From an uncultured Lachnospiraceae bacterium (GTDB taxonomy: Bacteria; Bacillota; Clostridia; Lachnospirales; Lachnospiraceae), in contig CALWLA010000014.1 in the NCBI GenBank assembly GCA_944381405.1, forward strand, positions 1-52,473: a stretch of 52,473 nucleotides of DNA, written 5' to 3'. A program made the position numbers and the translations under genes. Positions 24,736-34,314 of this stretch are shown piece by piece. Every line of letters begins with the position of its first letter. Positions within the stretch are counted from its first letter, which is position 1. A model generated the notes under the pieces. It was not told the DNA's origin and made no database searches. It saw nothing but the letters and a program-made list of their open reading frames with translations.

Positions 24736-25209
24736 TTAACGGATGCGGAACAGGGGCTGTCCGTACTCAACCACTTCCTCGTTGTTCACAAGGATGGCCT
24801 CTACCACGCCGTCATATTCCGATTCGATCTCGTTCATCAGCTTCATGGCCTCGATGATGCCCAGCACCTGCCCCTTCTTTACGGTGTCTCCTACCTTGAC
24901 ATAGGGATCCTTGTCCGGGCCGCTGGCTGCATAGAAGGTGCCCACCAGGGGAGATGTCACAAGGTTTCCGCCAGCTTCTGCCGCCGGTGCTGCTGCAGGT
25001 GCAGGTGCTTCCTTCGGCTCAGCGAGCGCCTCGGCTGCCGGTGCTGCCGGAAGGGCTGCGGGAGCCTGGGGCGCTGCAGGCGCCTGTACCACGACCTCCT
25101 GGGGGCCCCGTCTTAAAGAAAGATGTACCTCTCCCTCGTTATATTCAAAGCTTGCGATGTCGTTTTCCTCCATCGCCTTCATCAGTTCCTTGATCTCTTC
25201 GAGTTTCAT
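24736..25209 (-). CDS. accB: biotin carboxyl carrier protein
   Basis: 157 residues from ATG 25209, chosen for the SD GGAGG 7 bases upstream; the longer frame to 25233 overlaps fabF. The biotinyl domain carries EAMKLMNEIES with the biotin-accepting Lys about 35 residues from the C-terminus. An Ala/Pro-rich flexible linker occupies about 48-80. It shuttles carboxybiotin between AccC and AccDA, and starts just after the fabF stop. Confidence 0.95.
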   Translation of the reverse strand: MKLEEIKELMKAMEENDIASFEYNEGEVHLSLRRGPQEVVVQAPAAPQAPAALPAAPAAEALAEPKEAPAPAAAPAAEAGGNLVTSPLVGTFYAASGPDKDPYVKVGDTVKKGQVLGIIEAMKLMNEIESEYDGVVEAILVNNEEVVEYGQPLFRIR

Positions 25210-25210
25210 C

Positions 25211-26452
25211 TTATTCCTCCGTATACTTTCCAAACAACAGGCTGGCGTTGTGTCCGCCGAAGCCCAGGGAATTGCTGATGGCCGTGCGGACCGGCATGGA
25301 AACGCCGCTGCCCTTGCAGTAATCCAGGTCCATCTCCGGCTCGGATTCCTGCAGGCCTGCCGTCACATGCACATATCCTTCTTCGATGGACTTGACGCAG
25401 GCGATGGCCTCTACGCCGCCTGCCGCGCCCAGCAGATGTCCGATCATGGATTTTGTGGAGTTGACCTTTACCTTTTTCGCATGCTCTCCCAGGGCCAGCT
25501 TGATGGCCTTGGTCTCAAACAGGTCGTTGTGATGGGTGCTGGTGCCGTGGGCGTTGACATAGTCGATGTCCTCGGGTCCAAGCCCCGCATCCTTCATGGC
25601 GTACTCCATGGCCTTTGCCGCGCCGGAGCCATCCTCCGCCGGGGAGGTGATGTGGTAGGCGTCGCAGGTCGCGCCGTAACCCAGCAGCTCCGCATAGATC
25701 TTCGCGCCTCGCTTTTTGGCGTGCTCCAGCTCCTCCAGCACGATGATTCCGGAGCCCTCGCCCATGACAAAGCCGTCCCGGTCCTTGTCAAAGGGTCTGG
25801 AGGCCGTCTTGGGATCCTCGTTGGTGGAGAGGGCCGTCAGGGCGGAGAAACCGGCTACCCCAAGGGGCGTGATGGAGGCCTCCGTGCCTCCTGCCAGCAT
25901 CATGTCCGCGTCTCCGTACTGGATGCTGCGGAAGGCCTCGCCGATGCAGTGGGTGCCTGTGGCGCAGGCGGTCACCACGTTGATGTTCTTGCCCTTCAGG
26001 CCGAACTGGATCGCGATGTTTCCTGCCGCCATATTGGAGATCATCTTGGGGACCAGCAGCGGGTCCACCCGGCCCGGTCCTTTTTCCAGAAGCTTCTGCT
26101 CGCCGGATTCCACTGCCTGCAGGGAACCGATGCCGGAGCCTACGCTGACGCCGATGCGGAAGGGATCCTCCTTGGACAGATCCACGCCGCAGTCCTCCAG
26201 CGCCATCTTTGCCGCCGCAACTGCAAACCTGGAAAAAGGCTCCATTCTGCGGGCATTTTTGCTGTCCATATAATCTCCGGGATTAAAATCCTTTACCTCT
26301 GCCGCCAGCTTCACCTTGAAGTCTGCCGTATCAAAGCAGGTGATGGGGCCGATGCCCACCTTGCCTTCCTTAAGGCCCTGCCAGAAGGCTTCCGCGCTGT
26401 TTCCGATGGGGGTCACTGCGCCGAGGCCCGTTACCACAACTCTTCTTGACAT
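25211..26452 (-). CDS. fabF: 3-oxoacyl-ACP synthase II
   Basis: 413 residues. Condensing enzyme for elongation. The Cys-His-His triad is visible: VTACATGTHC, NAHGTSTHHND and STKSMIGHLLGAAG. The N-terminal VVTGLGAVTPIG is canonical. It belongs to the fab operon between fabG (61 bases upstream) and accB. No duplication of fabF is seen in the window. Confidence 0.96.
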   Translation of the reverse strand: MSRRVVVTGLGAVTPIGNSAEAFWQGLKEGKVGIGPITCFDTADFKVKLAAEVKDFNPGDYMDSKNARRMEPFSRFAVAAAKMALEDCGVDLSKEDPFRIGVSVGSGIGSLQAVESGEQKLLEKGPGRVDPLLVPKMISNMAAGNIAIQFGLKGKNINVVTACATGTHCIGEAFRSIQYGDADMMLAGGTEASITPLGVAGFSALTALSTNEDPKTASRPFDKDRDGFVMGEGSGIIVLEELEHAKKRGAKIYAELLGYGATCDAYHITSPAEDGSGAAKAMEYAMKDAGLGPEDIDYVNAHGTSTHHNDLFETKAIKLALGEHAKKVKVNSTKSMIGHLLGAAGGVEAIACVKSIEEGYVHVTAGLQESEPEMDLDYCKGSGVSMPVRTAISNSLGFGGHNASLLFGKYTEE

Positions 26453-26513
26453 GTTTTCCTTACCCTCGTTTCTGCTCCCGTCCCCTGGGCGGGCGTTCTT
26501 TCCTCTGCCTTTT

Positions 26514-27254
26514 TTACATGGACATGCCGCCGTCCACCGCGATCACCTGGCCGGTGATATAGGAGGCGTTGTCGTCCGCCAGAAAGGCTGCCGTCTCCGC
26601 GATGTCCTCCGGTTTTCCGAAGCGCTTCATCGGGATGTTTTCCGTTACTTTTTCTTTTATGTTATCGCCTAATACAGCTGTCATATCCGTATCGATAAAA
26701 CCGGGGGCGATGGCGTTTGCGGTGATGTTCCTGCCTGCCAGCTCCCTGGCCACTGATTTTGTCAGGCCGATGATGCCGGCCTTGGAGGCAGAATAGTTCG
26801 CCTGCCCCGCGTTTCCCATCACGCCGGAGACGGAGGAGATGTTGATGATCCGTCCATAGCGTTTTTTCATCATGTATTTGGACGCAAACTTCGTACAGTT
26901 GAAGGCGCCCTTCAGATTGGTAGAAAGAACGAGGTCGAAATCCTCCTCGCTCATGCGCATCAACAGCGTATCCCGGGTGATACCCGCGTTGTTCACCAGG
27001 ATGTCGATGCCGCCATGCTGTTCCACGATGGCATTGATCATGGCTTCCGCTGCCTCATAGGAGGCTACGTTGCACTGGAAGGCCTCAGCCTCGCCGCCCT
27101 CTGCGCGGATCTCCTCCACTGCCTGCTCCGCGGCTTCTCTGGAGCCGTTATAATTCACGATCACATAGCAGCCCGCCGCTGCAAGCCTTTTTGCGATCGC
27201 CTTTCCAATTCCTCTGCCCGCCCCGGTTACCAGGGCGATCCTTCCCTTCTGCAT
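26514..27254 (-). CDS. fabG: 3-oxoacyl-ACP reductase
   Basis: 246 residues, short-chain dehydrogenase. TGAGRGIGKAIA binds NADPH, NNAG is present, and the catalytic Ser-Tyr-Lys appears as SSVSG and YSASKAG. The C-terminal YITGQVIAVDGG is typical of FabG. It lies 24 bases after fabD in the same operon. Confidence 0.95.
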   Translation of the reverse strand: MQKGRIALVTGAGRGIGKAIAKRLAAAGCYVIVNYNGSREAAEQAVEEIRAEGGEAEAFQCNVASYEAAEAMINAIVEQHGGIDILVNNAGITRDTLLMRMSEEDFDLVLSTNLKGAFNCTKFASKYMMKKRYGRIINISSVSGVMGNAGQANYSASKAGIIGLTKSVARELAGRNITANAIAPGFIDTDMTAVLGDNIKEKVTENIPMKRFGKPEDIAETAAFLADDNASYITGQVIAVDGGMSM

Positions 27255-27278
27255 GTGCCGTATACCTCCGATCTTTTA

Positions 27279-28223
27279 TCAGGAAAGCTTTTCCAGGTCC
27301 TCCGGCGTTTCCACATTGAACGTCCGGACGCCTGATACGTCCATTCCCGTTTTTCCGCTGTATTCCTTGAGGATCTTTTTCATAAATCCGGAAAGGGTCT
27401 TTCCGGGTCCGATCTCCACAAAGGTATCCACGCCGTCTGCCAGCATGGCTTCCACCGACTGCTGCCACCGCACGGAGGAGGATACCTGCTGCCGCAGAAG
27501 CTCCGTCACCGAAGCACTCTCCGTCACTGGCTGTGCCGTTACGTTTGCGATGTAAGGATGCCGCAACTCTCCCAGAGAGATCTCCGAAAGCACCTCGTAA
27601 AGCCGGTCTCCTGCTCCGGAAAGGAGGGGAGAATGGAAGGGCCCGGACACGTTCAGCATGACGCATTTCCGCGCGCCCGCCTCCTGCAGCACCGCTGCCG
27701 CCTGCTCCACCGCGGCCTTCCGGCCCGTGATGACGATCTGTCCCGGACAGTTATAGTTGGCGATATACACGCCCTCCCTGCCGGAAAGGATCTCCTCGAT
27801 CAGCTCCTCTTTTGCCCCCAGGACTGCCGCCATGGCCCCTTCCCCTGCGGGGACCGCCTCTGCCATGAGCCTGCCCCGGACCGCCACGGTCTTTACGGCG
27901 TCTCCAAAGGAGAACACGCCGGCTTCAGACACCGCCGCATATTCCCCAAGGGAAAGGCCGGCGCTGACCGCTGCCCTGAGCCCTGTTTCCCGCTCCAGCA
28001 CCTCTGTCAGCGCCAGCTCCATAAGCACCATGGCAGGCTGGGTATACTGGGTCTGATCCAGCCTGTCGTTTTCCGTAAAGCAAAGCTCCGCAAGATCGTA
28101 TCCCAGAAGCTCGGAGCATTCGGAAAAGCGCGCCCGCACGCTTTCATAGGAATCGAAGAACTCTTTTCCCATGCCTGCATGCTGTGCGCCCTGTCCCGGA
28201 TAAATAAATGCTGTTTTTGCCAT
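27279..28223 (-). CDS. fabD: malonyl-CoA:ACP transacylase
   Basis: 314 residues from ATG 28223 (MAKTAFIYPGQG); the upstream in-frame start at 28250 would overlap fabK. The active-site Ser lies in AGLSLGEY (near 90), with the His in VSGPFHSPLL. It loads malonyl groups onto ACP. An SD-like AGGAAG lies about 13 bases upstream. It is immediately downstream of fabK. Confidence 0.94.
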   Translation of the reverse strand: MAKTAFIYPGQGAQHAGMGKEFFDSYESVRARFSECSELLGYDLAELCFTENDRLDQTQYTQPAMVLMELALTEVLERETGLRAAVSAGLSLGEYAAVSEAGVFSFGDAVKTVAVRGRLMAEAVPAGEGAMAAVLGAKEELIEEILSGREGVYIANYNCPGQIVITGRKAAVEQAAAVLQEAGARKCVMLNVSGPFHSPLLSGAGDRLYEVLSEISLGELRHPYIANVTAQPVTESASVTELLRQQVSSSVRWQQSVEAMLADGVDTFVEIGPGKTLSGFMKKILKEYSGKTGMDVSGVRTFNVETPEDLEKLS

Positions 28224-28243
28224 AATAAAACCTGTCTTCCTGT

Positions 28244-29173
28244 TTACCACTGCTTATGCAGAAGCGCCTCGCAGTCCCTGTTGAGCTCCGTGATGATCTC
28301 CTGGCAGCTCTTGATATCGTGGATCATGCCAGCGATCTGGCCCGCCATGACGGTGCCCTTCTGGACGTCGCCCTCCTGGACAGCCTTCCGCAGAGAACCA
28401 AGGGTCAGATACTCCAGCTCCTCCATGGTCTTGCCTTCCGCCTCCAGCTTTACATACTCCCGGGTCATCTGATTTCTCAGACATCTTACCGGATGGCCGT
28501 GGCTTCTGCCGGTAACGGCGGAGTCGATGTCCTTTGAGGCCACGATCCGCTCCTTGTAGGCGTCGTGGACCTGCGCCTCGGTAGAGGCCACGAAACGGGT
28601 CCCGATCTGCACGCCCTCTGCTCCAAGCATAAAGGCGGCTGCCATGCCTCTGCCGTCGGCGATGCCGCCGGCTGCGATAACAGGAATATCCACCGCATCA
28701 ACGACCTGTGGTACCAGCGTCATGGTAGTTGCCTCTCCGATATGTCCGCCGGACTCCGTGCCTTCCGCCACGATCGCGTCTGCACCGGCCTTCTGCATCA
28801 GCTTTGCATGGGCCACTGACGCCACCACCGGGATCACCTTGATCCCTGCCGCCTTCCAGGCATCCATGTATTTCGCCGGATTGCCTGCGCCGGTGGTTAC
28901 GACCTTAATGCCTTCCTCGATCACGACCTTTGCCACGTCGTCTGCATAGGGGCTCATGAGCATCACGTTCACGCCAAAGGGCTTCTGGGTCATTTCCCGG
29001 CACTTGCGGATCATGTCCCTCACCACTTCTCCCGGTGCGTTTGCTCCGCCAAGCAGTCCGAGACCGCCTGCGTTTGCAACGGCTGCTGCCAGATGCTGCT
29101 CTGCCACCCAGGCCATGCCGCCCTGTATGATCGGATATTCGATTCCAAGTAATTCTGTGACTCTGGTTTTCAT
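28244..29173 (-). CDS. fabK: enoyl-ACP reductase II (FMN type)
   Basis: 309 residues from ATG 29173, with SD GTGGAG just upstream. A nitronate-monooxygenase-like TIM barrel that binds FMN: YPIIQGGMAWV, GVNVMLM, GTESGGHIG, AAGGIADGRG and GTRFVAS. It performs the last reduction of the elongation cycle. FabK rather than FabI implies intrinsic triclosan tolerance, an inference from the family. It sits between acpP and fabD as in streptococcal and clostridial operons. Confidence 0.94.
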   Translation of the reverse strand: MKTRVTELLGIEYPIIQGGMAWVAEQHLAAAVANAGGLGLLGGANAPGEVVRDMIRKCREMTQKPFGVNVMLMSPYADDVAKVVIEEGIKVVTTGAGNPAKYMDAWKAAGIKVIPVVASVAHAKLMQKAGADAIVAEGTESGGHIGEATTMTLVPQVVDAVDIPVIAAGGIADGRGMAAAFMLGAEGVQIGTRFVASTEAQVHDAYKERIVASKDIDSAVTGRSHGHPVRCLRNQMTREYVKLEAEGKTMEELEYLTLGSLRKAVQEGDVQKGTVMAGQIAGMIHDIKSCQEIITELNRDCEALLHKQW

Positions 29174-29209
29174 TCTGTTCTCCACTCTCCGTTCATGCGG
29201 CCGCGACGC

Positions 29210-29443
29210 TTAGTCGTCTACGCCGTGCTCCTTCAGGTAATCCATAACGTCTCCAACGGTGTTCAGCTTCTCGAGATCATCGGTGGGGATCTCAACGCCG
29301 TACTCGTCCTCAAGGCTGGAAACAAGCTCGAAAAGGTCCAGGGAATCTGCGTCCAGGTCATCCTTGAAGCTTGCGGTCTCCGTTACTTCCTCAGGGGATA
29401 CGCCCAGCTGGTCTGCGATCATTTCCTTCATCTTCTCTAACAT
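29210..29443 (-). CDS. acpP: acyl carrier protein
   Basis: 77 residues, strongly acidic. The phosphopantetheine Ser is in DLDADSLDLFEL (about residue 37). SD AAGGAG lies 9 bases before the ATG. It sits between fabH and fabK. The 121-base gap upstream holds a possible internal promoter (minus-strand TATAAT near 29521-29526 with a weak -35), which would fit the high ACP demand. Confidence 0.95.
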   Translation of the reverse strand: MLEKMKEMIADQLGVSPEEVTETASFKDDLDADSLDLFELVSSLEDEYGVEIPTDDLEKLNTVGDVMDYLKEHGVDD

Positions 29444-29564
29444 AGTTCTGTTCTCCTTTTTATATGTTTTTTTATTTTACGGCTCGGACGCAAAGAGCCC
29501 GCCCTGCCTTATACAGCTTATTATATATAGGGAAAAGCCTGTTTGTATACACCTTTTCCCAAAT

Positions 29565-30581
29565 TTACCACCAAAGCAGCGCCGCCGCGTAGCTTAAGCC
29601 CCCTCCGAAGCCTGCCAGGCACAGCAGATCGCCGGCCTCGAGCCTTCCGCTGCGGTTCAGCTCGTCCAGAAGGATCGGGATGCTGCCCGCCGTGGTGTTT
29701 CCATAGCTTTCGATGTTGTGAGGGAATTTCTCCATGGGCTCGGAAAGCCGTTTTGCCACGGATTCCAGGATCCGGTAATTTGCCTGGTGCAGCACATAAA
29801 GGGAAATGTCCGAGGGCTCCTTTTCATTTCTGGCCAGCACCTCCCGGATCACCTCCGGCACTTTTTTCACCGCAAACTCGAAGACCCGGCGTCCATCCAT
29901 GTATTCCCTAGCGGGCTCCGCCTCGTTGAAATACATGGCCCGGCACTTAAGGGCCTCGGTGCCGCTTCCATCAGCGTGCATCACCAGGTCCAGAAAACCG
30001 CTGCCCTCCCGGGAAAACCTAGGATCTCCGCTCAGGATGGCGGCTCCGGCCCCGTCTCCGAAGAGCACGGCGGAATTCCTGTCGCTCCAGTCGATCATCC
30101 GGGACATGACATCCGCCCCTACGATCAGCACCGTCCGGTAACGGCCGCACTGGATAAAGGCCGCAGCGGTGTTCAGGGCCGCCACAAAGCCCGTGCAGGC
30201 GAGGCTCAGATCAAAGGCTGCCGCAGGTCCGAGCTGAAGAGCGTCCTGCAGGCGGCACGCCGTGGCAGGAAAGGCCATATCCGGCGTACAGGTGGCAACG
30301 ATCACAAGCTCGATGTCCTCCCGGGAAAAACCCTGCTGGCCTGTCCGGGCGGAAAACTCCGCTCCGAATTCCTCCTGGGCCATGGCGATGGCCCGCTCCG
30401 CCGCCTCCCTGGACAGGGAGAAAAGCTTCTGCTCCGGGGCCTCCTCCGAGATCCGGCGTTCCCTGATGCCGGTCCTGGTCCGGATCCACTCGTCGCTGGT
30501 GTCCATGTGTCTGGAAAGGTCATCATTGGTTACGATTTTTTCCGGCACAGCGGAACCGGTGGCGATTATTCTGGGAATCAT
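29565..30581 (-). CDS. fabH: 3-oxoacyl-ACP synthase III
   Basis: 338 residues from ATG 30581 (MIPRIIATG); a TTG seven codons upstream is less likely. It starts fatty-acid synthesis by condensing acyl-CoA with malonyl-ACP. The Cys-His-Asn triad is in SLACTGF, LHQANYRI and YGNTTAGS. First gene of the fab operon, expressed from a promoter with FabT-like palindromes (30605-30668). Its position makes it the control point of the pathway. Confidence 0.95.
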   Translation of the reverse strand: MIPRIIATGSAVPEKIVTNDDLSRHMDTSDEWIRTRTGIRERRISEEAPEQKLFSLSREAAERAIAMAQEEFGAEFSARTGQQGFSREDIELVIVATCTPDMAFPATACRLQDALQLGPAAAFDLSLACTGFVAALNTAAAFIQCGRYRTVLIVGADVMSRMIDWSDRNSAVLFGDGAGAAILSGDPRFSREGSGFLDLVMHADGSGTEALKCRAMYFNEAEPAREYMDGRRVFEFAVKKVPEVIREVLARNEKEPSDISLYVLHQANYRILESVAKRLSEPMEKFPHNIESYGNTTAGSIPILLDELNRSGRLEAGDLLCLAGFGGGLSYAAALLWW

Positions 30582-30604
30582 GCTAAATACCTTTACCCTC
30601 AAAT

Positions 30605-30637
30605 ATTTTGAATATCAAAATTTTGTAAAATTCAAAA
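30605..30637 (-). promoter_or_regulatory. FabT-like operators in fabH leader
   Basis: A perfect 17-base palindrome, ATTTTGA-ATA-TCAAAAT (30605-30621), is followed by a second looser repeat TTTTG with CAAAA (30621-30637). They lie at about the transcription start and just downstream of the -10, where a bound repressor would block initiation. The first matches the TTTGA/TCAAA symmetry of known FabT sites. Confidence 0.7.
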
Positions 30638-30640
30638 GCA

Positions 30641-30668
30641 ATTATAACTTCTATTCAAGGAAAGTCAA
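30641..30668 (-). promoter_or_regulatory. fab operon promoter
   Basis: TTGACT (30668-30663), 16 bases, TATAAT (30646-30641) on the minus strand. It lies directly upstream of the FabT-like operators and about 60 bases before the fabH ATG. Confidence 0.8.
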
Positions 30669-30675
30669 CAAATTT

Positions 30676-31146
30676 TTAAAAATCCGTCATCTCTCCGATA
30701 CGGCGGGCCACCTGAGAAAGGCCCTTTTCATCCGCCTCCGTAAAGCGGTCCGGCCAGGGGCTGTCGATGTCCAGCACCCCTGCGAGCCTGCCGTTTCCGT
30801 ATACCGGCAGGACGATCTCAGACCGGGATGCGGCGTCGCAGGCGATGTGTCCCGGAAAGGCGTGGACGTCCGGTACCCGCAGTACCCGCTCCTCCTGTAC
30901 GGCCCTTCCGCAGACCCCTTTCCCTACCGGGATCCGGGTGCAGGCGGGCTTTCCCTGGAAGGGGCCCAAAAGGAGCGTTTCCCCCTGCAGCAGGTAAAAT
31001 CCCGCCCAGTTGATATCCGGCAGCGTCTCCCACAAAAGGGCCGCCGCGTTGGCCAGATTCGTCACAAAATACCGCTGAGAGGCCAGAAGGCCCTCCATCC
31101 GTTTTTCCAAAAGGACGTAATCCACCGGTTTTCTTTCCCTTTCCAT
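30676..31146 (-). CDS. msrC: free methionine-(R)-sulfoxide reductase, GAF type
   Basis: 156 residues from ATG 31146, selected because AAGGAGG lies 5 bases upstream; the longer frame to 31299 is out-of-frame asparaginase sequence. A single GAF domain with the fRMsr pattern: NWAGFYLL, LLGPFQGKPACTRIPVGKGVCG split around the two Cys (PACTRI, GKGVCG), and HIACDAASRSEIV. The three conserved Cys match the catalytic and resolving positions of this family. It reduces free Met-R-sulfoxide, an oxidative repair role. It ends 8 bases before the fab promoter. Confidence 0.9.
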   Translation of the reverse strand: MERERKPVDYVLLEKRMEGLLASQRYFVTNLANAAALLWETLPDINWAGFYLLQGETLLLGPFQGKPACTRIPVGKGVCGRAVQEERVLRVPDVHAFPGHIACDAASRSEIVLPVYGNGRLAGVLDIDSPWPDRFTEADEKGLSQVARRIGEMTDF

Positions 31147-31156
31147 AGCCGCCTCC

Positions 31157-32245
31157 TTACGCATCCTGAGGTCCCGGGGCTTTCTGGTCTGCCGCCGTCT
31201 GGGGCGCGCCCTCCCTCCCGGAGGCCTCCGGGTCCTGCGCCGCCGTATACAGGATGTCGAAGTTGATGGTCCGGTAAAATTCCTCCCGGATCTTCTCATA
31301 ATCGTTTTTCCAGAGCTTCTGCAGCAGCATGATCTTGGTCACCGTGGCCTCCAGGGTCATGTCGTAGGCCTCGATGAGGTTGAATTCCTTTTTCACCTTC
31401 TGGCCTACCTCGTAGACCTCCATGTTGCTGCCTTCGTTCACCACCTGGGTGGCCATCACCACCAGCTTGCCCTTGGAAAGCCAGCGCTTCATTTCTCCGT
31501 AAAATTCCGCCAGCAGTTTTTCCGGGATGCCCCCTACGCCAAAGCTTTCGATGATGATGCAGTCGTAGTTGTTGAAGAGATACCCCAGGATGTCCGGGCG
31601 GCTGCCGGGAATCAACTTCAGCACCACCACGTTGTCGTTTAATTCCTTGTAAAAGGTCACGGGACCCTGGAAGGGCTGCTGGGGAATGTAGCGGATGATC
31701 CTTCCGTCCCGCATCACCGCCAGCTCCGGAAAATTCACGCTGTAAAAGGCGTTGTAGCTTTTCGCCCGCATTTTTTTCGCCCGGGTACCTGCGATGACGT
31801 TGCCGTCAAAGACGATGACCACGTCCCTGGAGGCGTCGTCCGCCGCATAGATGATGCTGTCCAGCAGATTGTTCCGGGCGTCGGTAATGTCCATGTCGAT
31901 GGGCTTTTGCGCGCCGGTGATGACGATGGGCTTTTCCGAATTCTGTATCATATAGGAAAGAGCCGCGGAGGTGTAGGCCATGGTATCCGTGCCATGACAG
32001 ATCACAAAGCCGTCGTAGGCCTCATAGTTTTTTTCCACGGTCTCCACCAGGAGTTGCCAGTGGGCAGGGGTCATGTTGGTGGAATCGATGTTGCAGACCT
32101 GCACCGCATCGATATCAGCATAGTTCCGGGCCCCCGGCACATAGGACAGGATATCCTCCGCAGAGATCTGGGGCGCCAGGCCGTCCTGGGTCTTTCTGGA
32201 AGCGATGGTGCCGCCTGTGCAGATCAGCAGGATCTTTTTTTTCAT
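31157..32245 (-). CDS. ansA: L-asparaginase, type I
   Basis: 362 residues, no signal peptide, so cytoplasmic. It hydrolyses Asn to Asp and ammonia. The two Thr motifs are ICTGGTIASR at the N-terminus and CHGTDTMAYTSAAL (about 83-96). The last 25 residues are a low-complexity Glu/Ala/Gln/Pro tail beyond the family end. It starts 2 bases after the YbaK-like gene stop, so it is in an operon with it and msrC. Confidence 0.93.
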   Translation of the reverse strand: MKKKILLICTGGTIASRKTQDGLAPQISAEDILSYVPGARNYADIDAVQVCNIDSTNMTPAHWQLLVETVEKNYEAYDGFVICHGTDTMAYTSAALSYMIQNSEKPIVITGAQKPIDMDITDARNNLLDSIIYAADDASRDVVIVFDGNVIAGTRAKKMRAKSYNAFYSVNFPELAVMRDGRIIRYIPQQPFQGPVTFYKELNDNVVVLKLIPGSRPDILGYLFNNYDCIIIESFGVGGIPEKLLAEFYGEMKRWLSKGKLVVMATQVVNEGSNMEVYEVGQKVKKEFNLIEAYDMTLEATVTKIMLLQKLWKNDYEKIREEFYRTINFDILYTAAQDPEASGREGAPQTAADQKAPGPQDA

Positions 32246-32247
32246 AA

Positions 32248-32721
32248 TCAGCCCTCCATGGGTTTGGAAATGTCCACCCAGCCCTTTGCGCCGGACACCT
32301 GCTCCAGCTCCGGGATGCTGAGCTCGATGGCGCTGTTGCTGCTGCCCGCCGCAGGGAACACGGTTTCAAAGCGCCGCAGGGAGACGTCCAGATAAACCGT
32401 TACTCCCGGCTTGATGCCAAAGGGGCATACGCCGCCCATGGCGTGTCCGATGACCTCCGGCAGCTCATCCGGCGGCAGCATCTTCGCCTTGGTATGGAAC
32501 TGCTCCTTGTATTTGTGGTTGTCCACCTTCACGTCCCCGGCCAGAAGCACCAGGACCGGTTCCTCTCCCACATAAAAGGACATGGTTTTTGCGATGCGGC
32601 CCGGTTCCGTACCTGCGGCCTTTGCCGCCTCTGCCACCGTGGCGCTGGACTGGGAAAATTCCAGCACCCGGCCTTCCATGCCATACTGCTTCAGATATTC
32701 CTTTGCTGTTTCCAAAGACAT
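32248..32721 (-). CDS. YbaK/EbsC-type aminoacyl-tRNA deacylase
   Basis: 157 residues of the YbaK/ProX editing family, which removes mischarged amino acids from tRNA in trans. The central lysine-containing motif DVKVDNHKYKEQF, IGHAMGGVCPFG and VYLDVSLRRFETVFPAAG are characteristic of the YeaK/ProXp-like subgroup. SD AGGAGG precedes the ATG. It lies 80 bases downstream of glpK. Substrate specificity is not clear from sequence. Confidence 0.85.
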   Translation of the reverse strand: MSLETAKEYLKQYGMEGRVLEFSQSSATVAEAAKAAGTEPGRIAKTMSFYVGEEPVLVLLAGDVKVDNHKYKEQFHTKAKMLPPDELPEVIGHAMGGVCPFGIKPGVTVYLDVSLRRFETVFPAAGSSNSAIELSIPELEQVSGAKGWVDISKPMEG

Positions 32722-32802
32722 GTTTTCTGTTCCTCCTGTCGCCTGTTTTCTAAGCTCTGTTTCCGTTCTCTGTTTTCCAGGCTTTTTCGGTCCTTTTTCC
32801 CT

Positions 32803-34314
32803 TTAGCCTTCCATTTCTCTCTGGTCCGCCCAGTACACCGCAGTCTTTAAGGCCCGGCTCCAGCCCCTTAAGCAGGCCTCTCTGTCCAGGGCGCTCATCC
32901 GGGGCTCGAATTCCTCAGAAAGCCGCCAGTTTCTGCGGATATCCTCCCGGTCCTTCCAGTAGCCCACCGCAAGGCCTGCCAGATAGGCGGCCCCCAGGGC
33001 AGTGGTCTCGATGCAGGCGGGCCGCAGCACATTGGCCCCCAGCATATCCGCCTGGAACTGCAGCAGGAACCGGTTGGCGCTGGCGCCTCCGTCCACCTTC
33101 AGGCTCTTTAAACGAATCCCCGCATCCTGTTCCATGGCCCGGATGAGGTCCGTCACCTGATAGGCCATGGATTCGATGGCCGCCCGCACCAGATGATCTC
33201 TTCCCGCGCCTCTGGTAAGGCCCGTGAACAGGCCCCTGGCATAGGGATTCCAAAGGGGCGCTCCAAGGCCCGTAAAGGCGGGCACCAGGTAGACCCCCTG
33301 GGTGTCCGGCACCCTGCGGCAGCATTCCTCTGTCTCCGCCGCAGTCTGTATCATATGCAGCTCGTCCCGCAGCCACTGCACCGCCGCTCCCGCCACGAAA
33401 ACGCTGCCCTCCAGGGCATATTCCGGGGCGTCGCCGGTAAAGGCCGCCAGGGTGGTCAAAAGGCCGTGGTCGGAGCAGATGCTTTTCTTTCCCGTGTTCA
33501 TCAGCAGGAAGCAGCCGGTGCCATAGGTATTTTTCACCTCTCCCGGCTCAAAGCAGCACTGGCCGAAAAGGGCCGCCTGCTGATCTCCCGCCGCTCCTGC
33601 AATGGGGATCTCCCGCCCCAGAAGCTCCGGCGCGGTATAGCCGTAAAGCTGGCTGCTGCCCTTTACCTCCGGCAGCATGGAGGCAGGAATGCCGAAATAT
33701 CCGAGCAGCTCCTGATCCCAGCAAAGCCGGTGGATGTCAAAGAGCATGGTGCGGGAGGCGTTGGTATAATCCGTCACATGGACTTTTCCACCGGTGAGCT
33801 TCCAGATCAGCCAGCTGTCCACAGTGCCGAACAGCAGCTTCCCCTGCTCCGCCCGCTGCCGGGCCCCCTCCACATGCTCCAGGATCCAGCGGATCTTTGT
33901 GGCGGAAAAATAGGCGTCTGGGATGAGTCCCGTCCGTTCCCGGAACAAGGGCCCCATGCCATCCTCCTGCAGCCGGTCGATCATGCCGGCGGTACGGCGG
34001 CACTGCCAGACGATGGCGTTATACACCGGCATCCCGGTTTCCCGGTCCCAGACGATGGTGGTTTCCCGCTGATTGGTAATGCCGATGGCGGCGATGTCCT
34101 CTGCAGAAGCGCCGGTCTTTGCCATGGCCTCCGTCATGACGGAATACTGGGAGGCCCAGATCTCCATGGGGTCGTGCTCCACATAGCCAGGCTTTGGATA
34201 GATCTGGGCAAATTCCTTCTGGGCGGTGCTGACTGCCCGTCCGCTTTTGTCAAACAGGATGCAGCGGGAGCTGGTGGTTCCCTGATCCAGTGCGATCACA
34301 TACGTTTCCTTCAT
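32803..34314 (-). CDS. glpK: glycerol kinase
   Basis: 503 residues, FGGY kinase family. It converts glycerol to glycerol 3-phosphate. [44 protein letters not shown] and [18 protein letters not shown] are all canonical. The ATG overlaps the rsmI stop (ATGA), so it is translationally coupled to a ribosome methylase, an unusual partner. No glpF or glpD is nearby. Confidence 0.95.
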   Translation of the reverse strand: MKETYVIALDQGTTSSRCILFDKSGRAVSTAQKEFAQIYPKPGYVEHDPMEIWASQYSVMTEAMAKTGASAEDIAAIGITNQRETTIVWDRETGMPVYNAIVWQCRRTAGMIDRLQEDGMGPLFRERTGLIPDAYFSATKIRWILEHVEGARQRAEQGKLLFGTVDSWLIWKLTGGKVHVTDYTNASRTMLFDIHRLCWDQELLGYFGIPASMLPEVKGSSQLYGYTAPELLGREIPIAGAAGDQQAALFGQCCFEPGEVKNTYGTGCFLLMNTGKKSICSDHGLLTTLAAFTGDAPEYALEGSVFVAGAAVQWLRDELHMIQTAAETEECCRRVPDTQGVYLVPAFTGLGAPLWNPYARGLFTGLTRGAGRDHLVRAAIESMAYQVTDLIRAMEQDAGIRLKSLKVDGGASANRFLLQFQADMLGANVLRPACIETTALGAAYLAGLAVGYWKDREDIRRNWRLSEEFEPRMSALDREACLRGWSRALKTAVYWADQREMEG

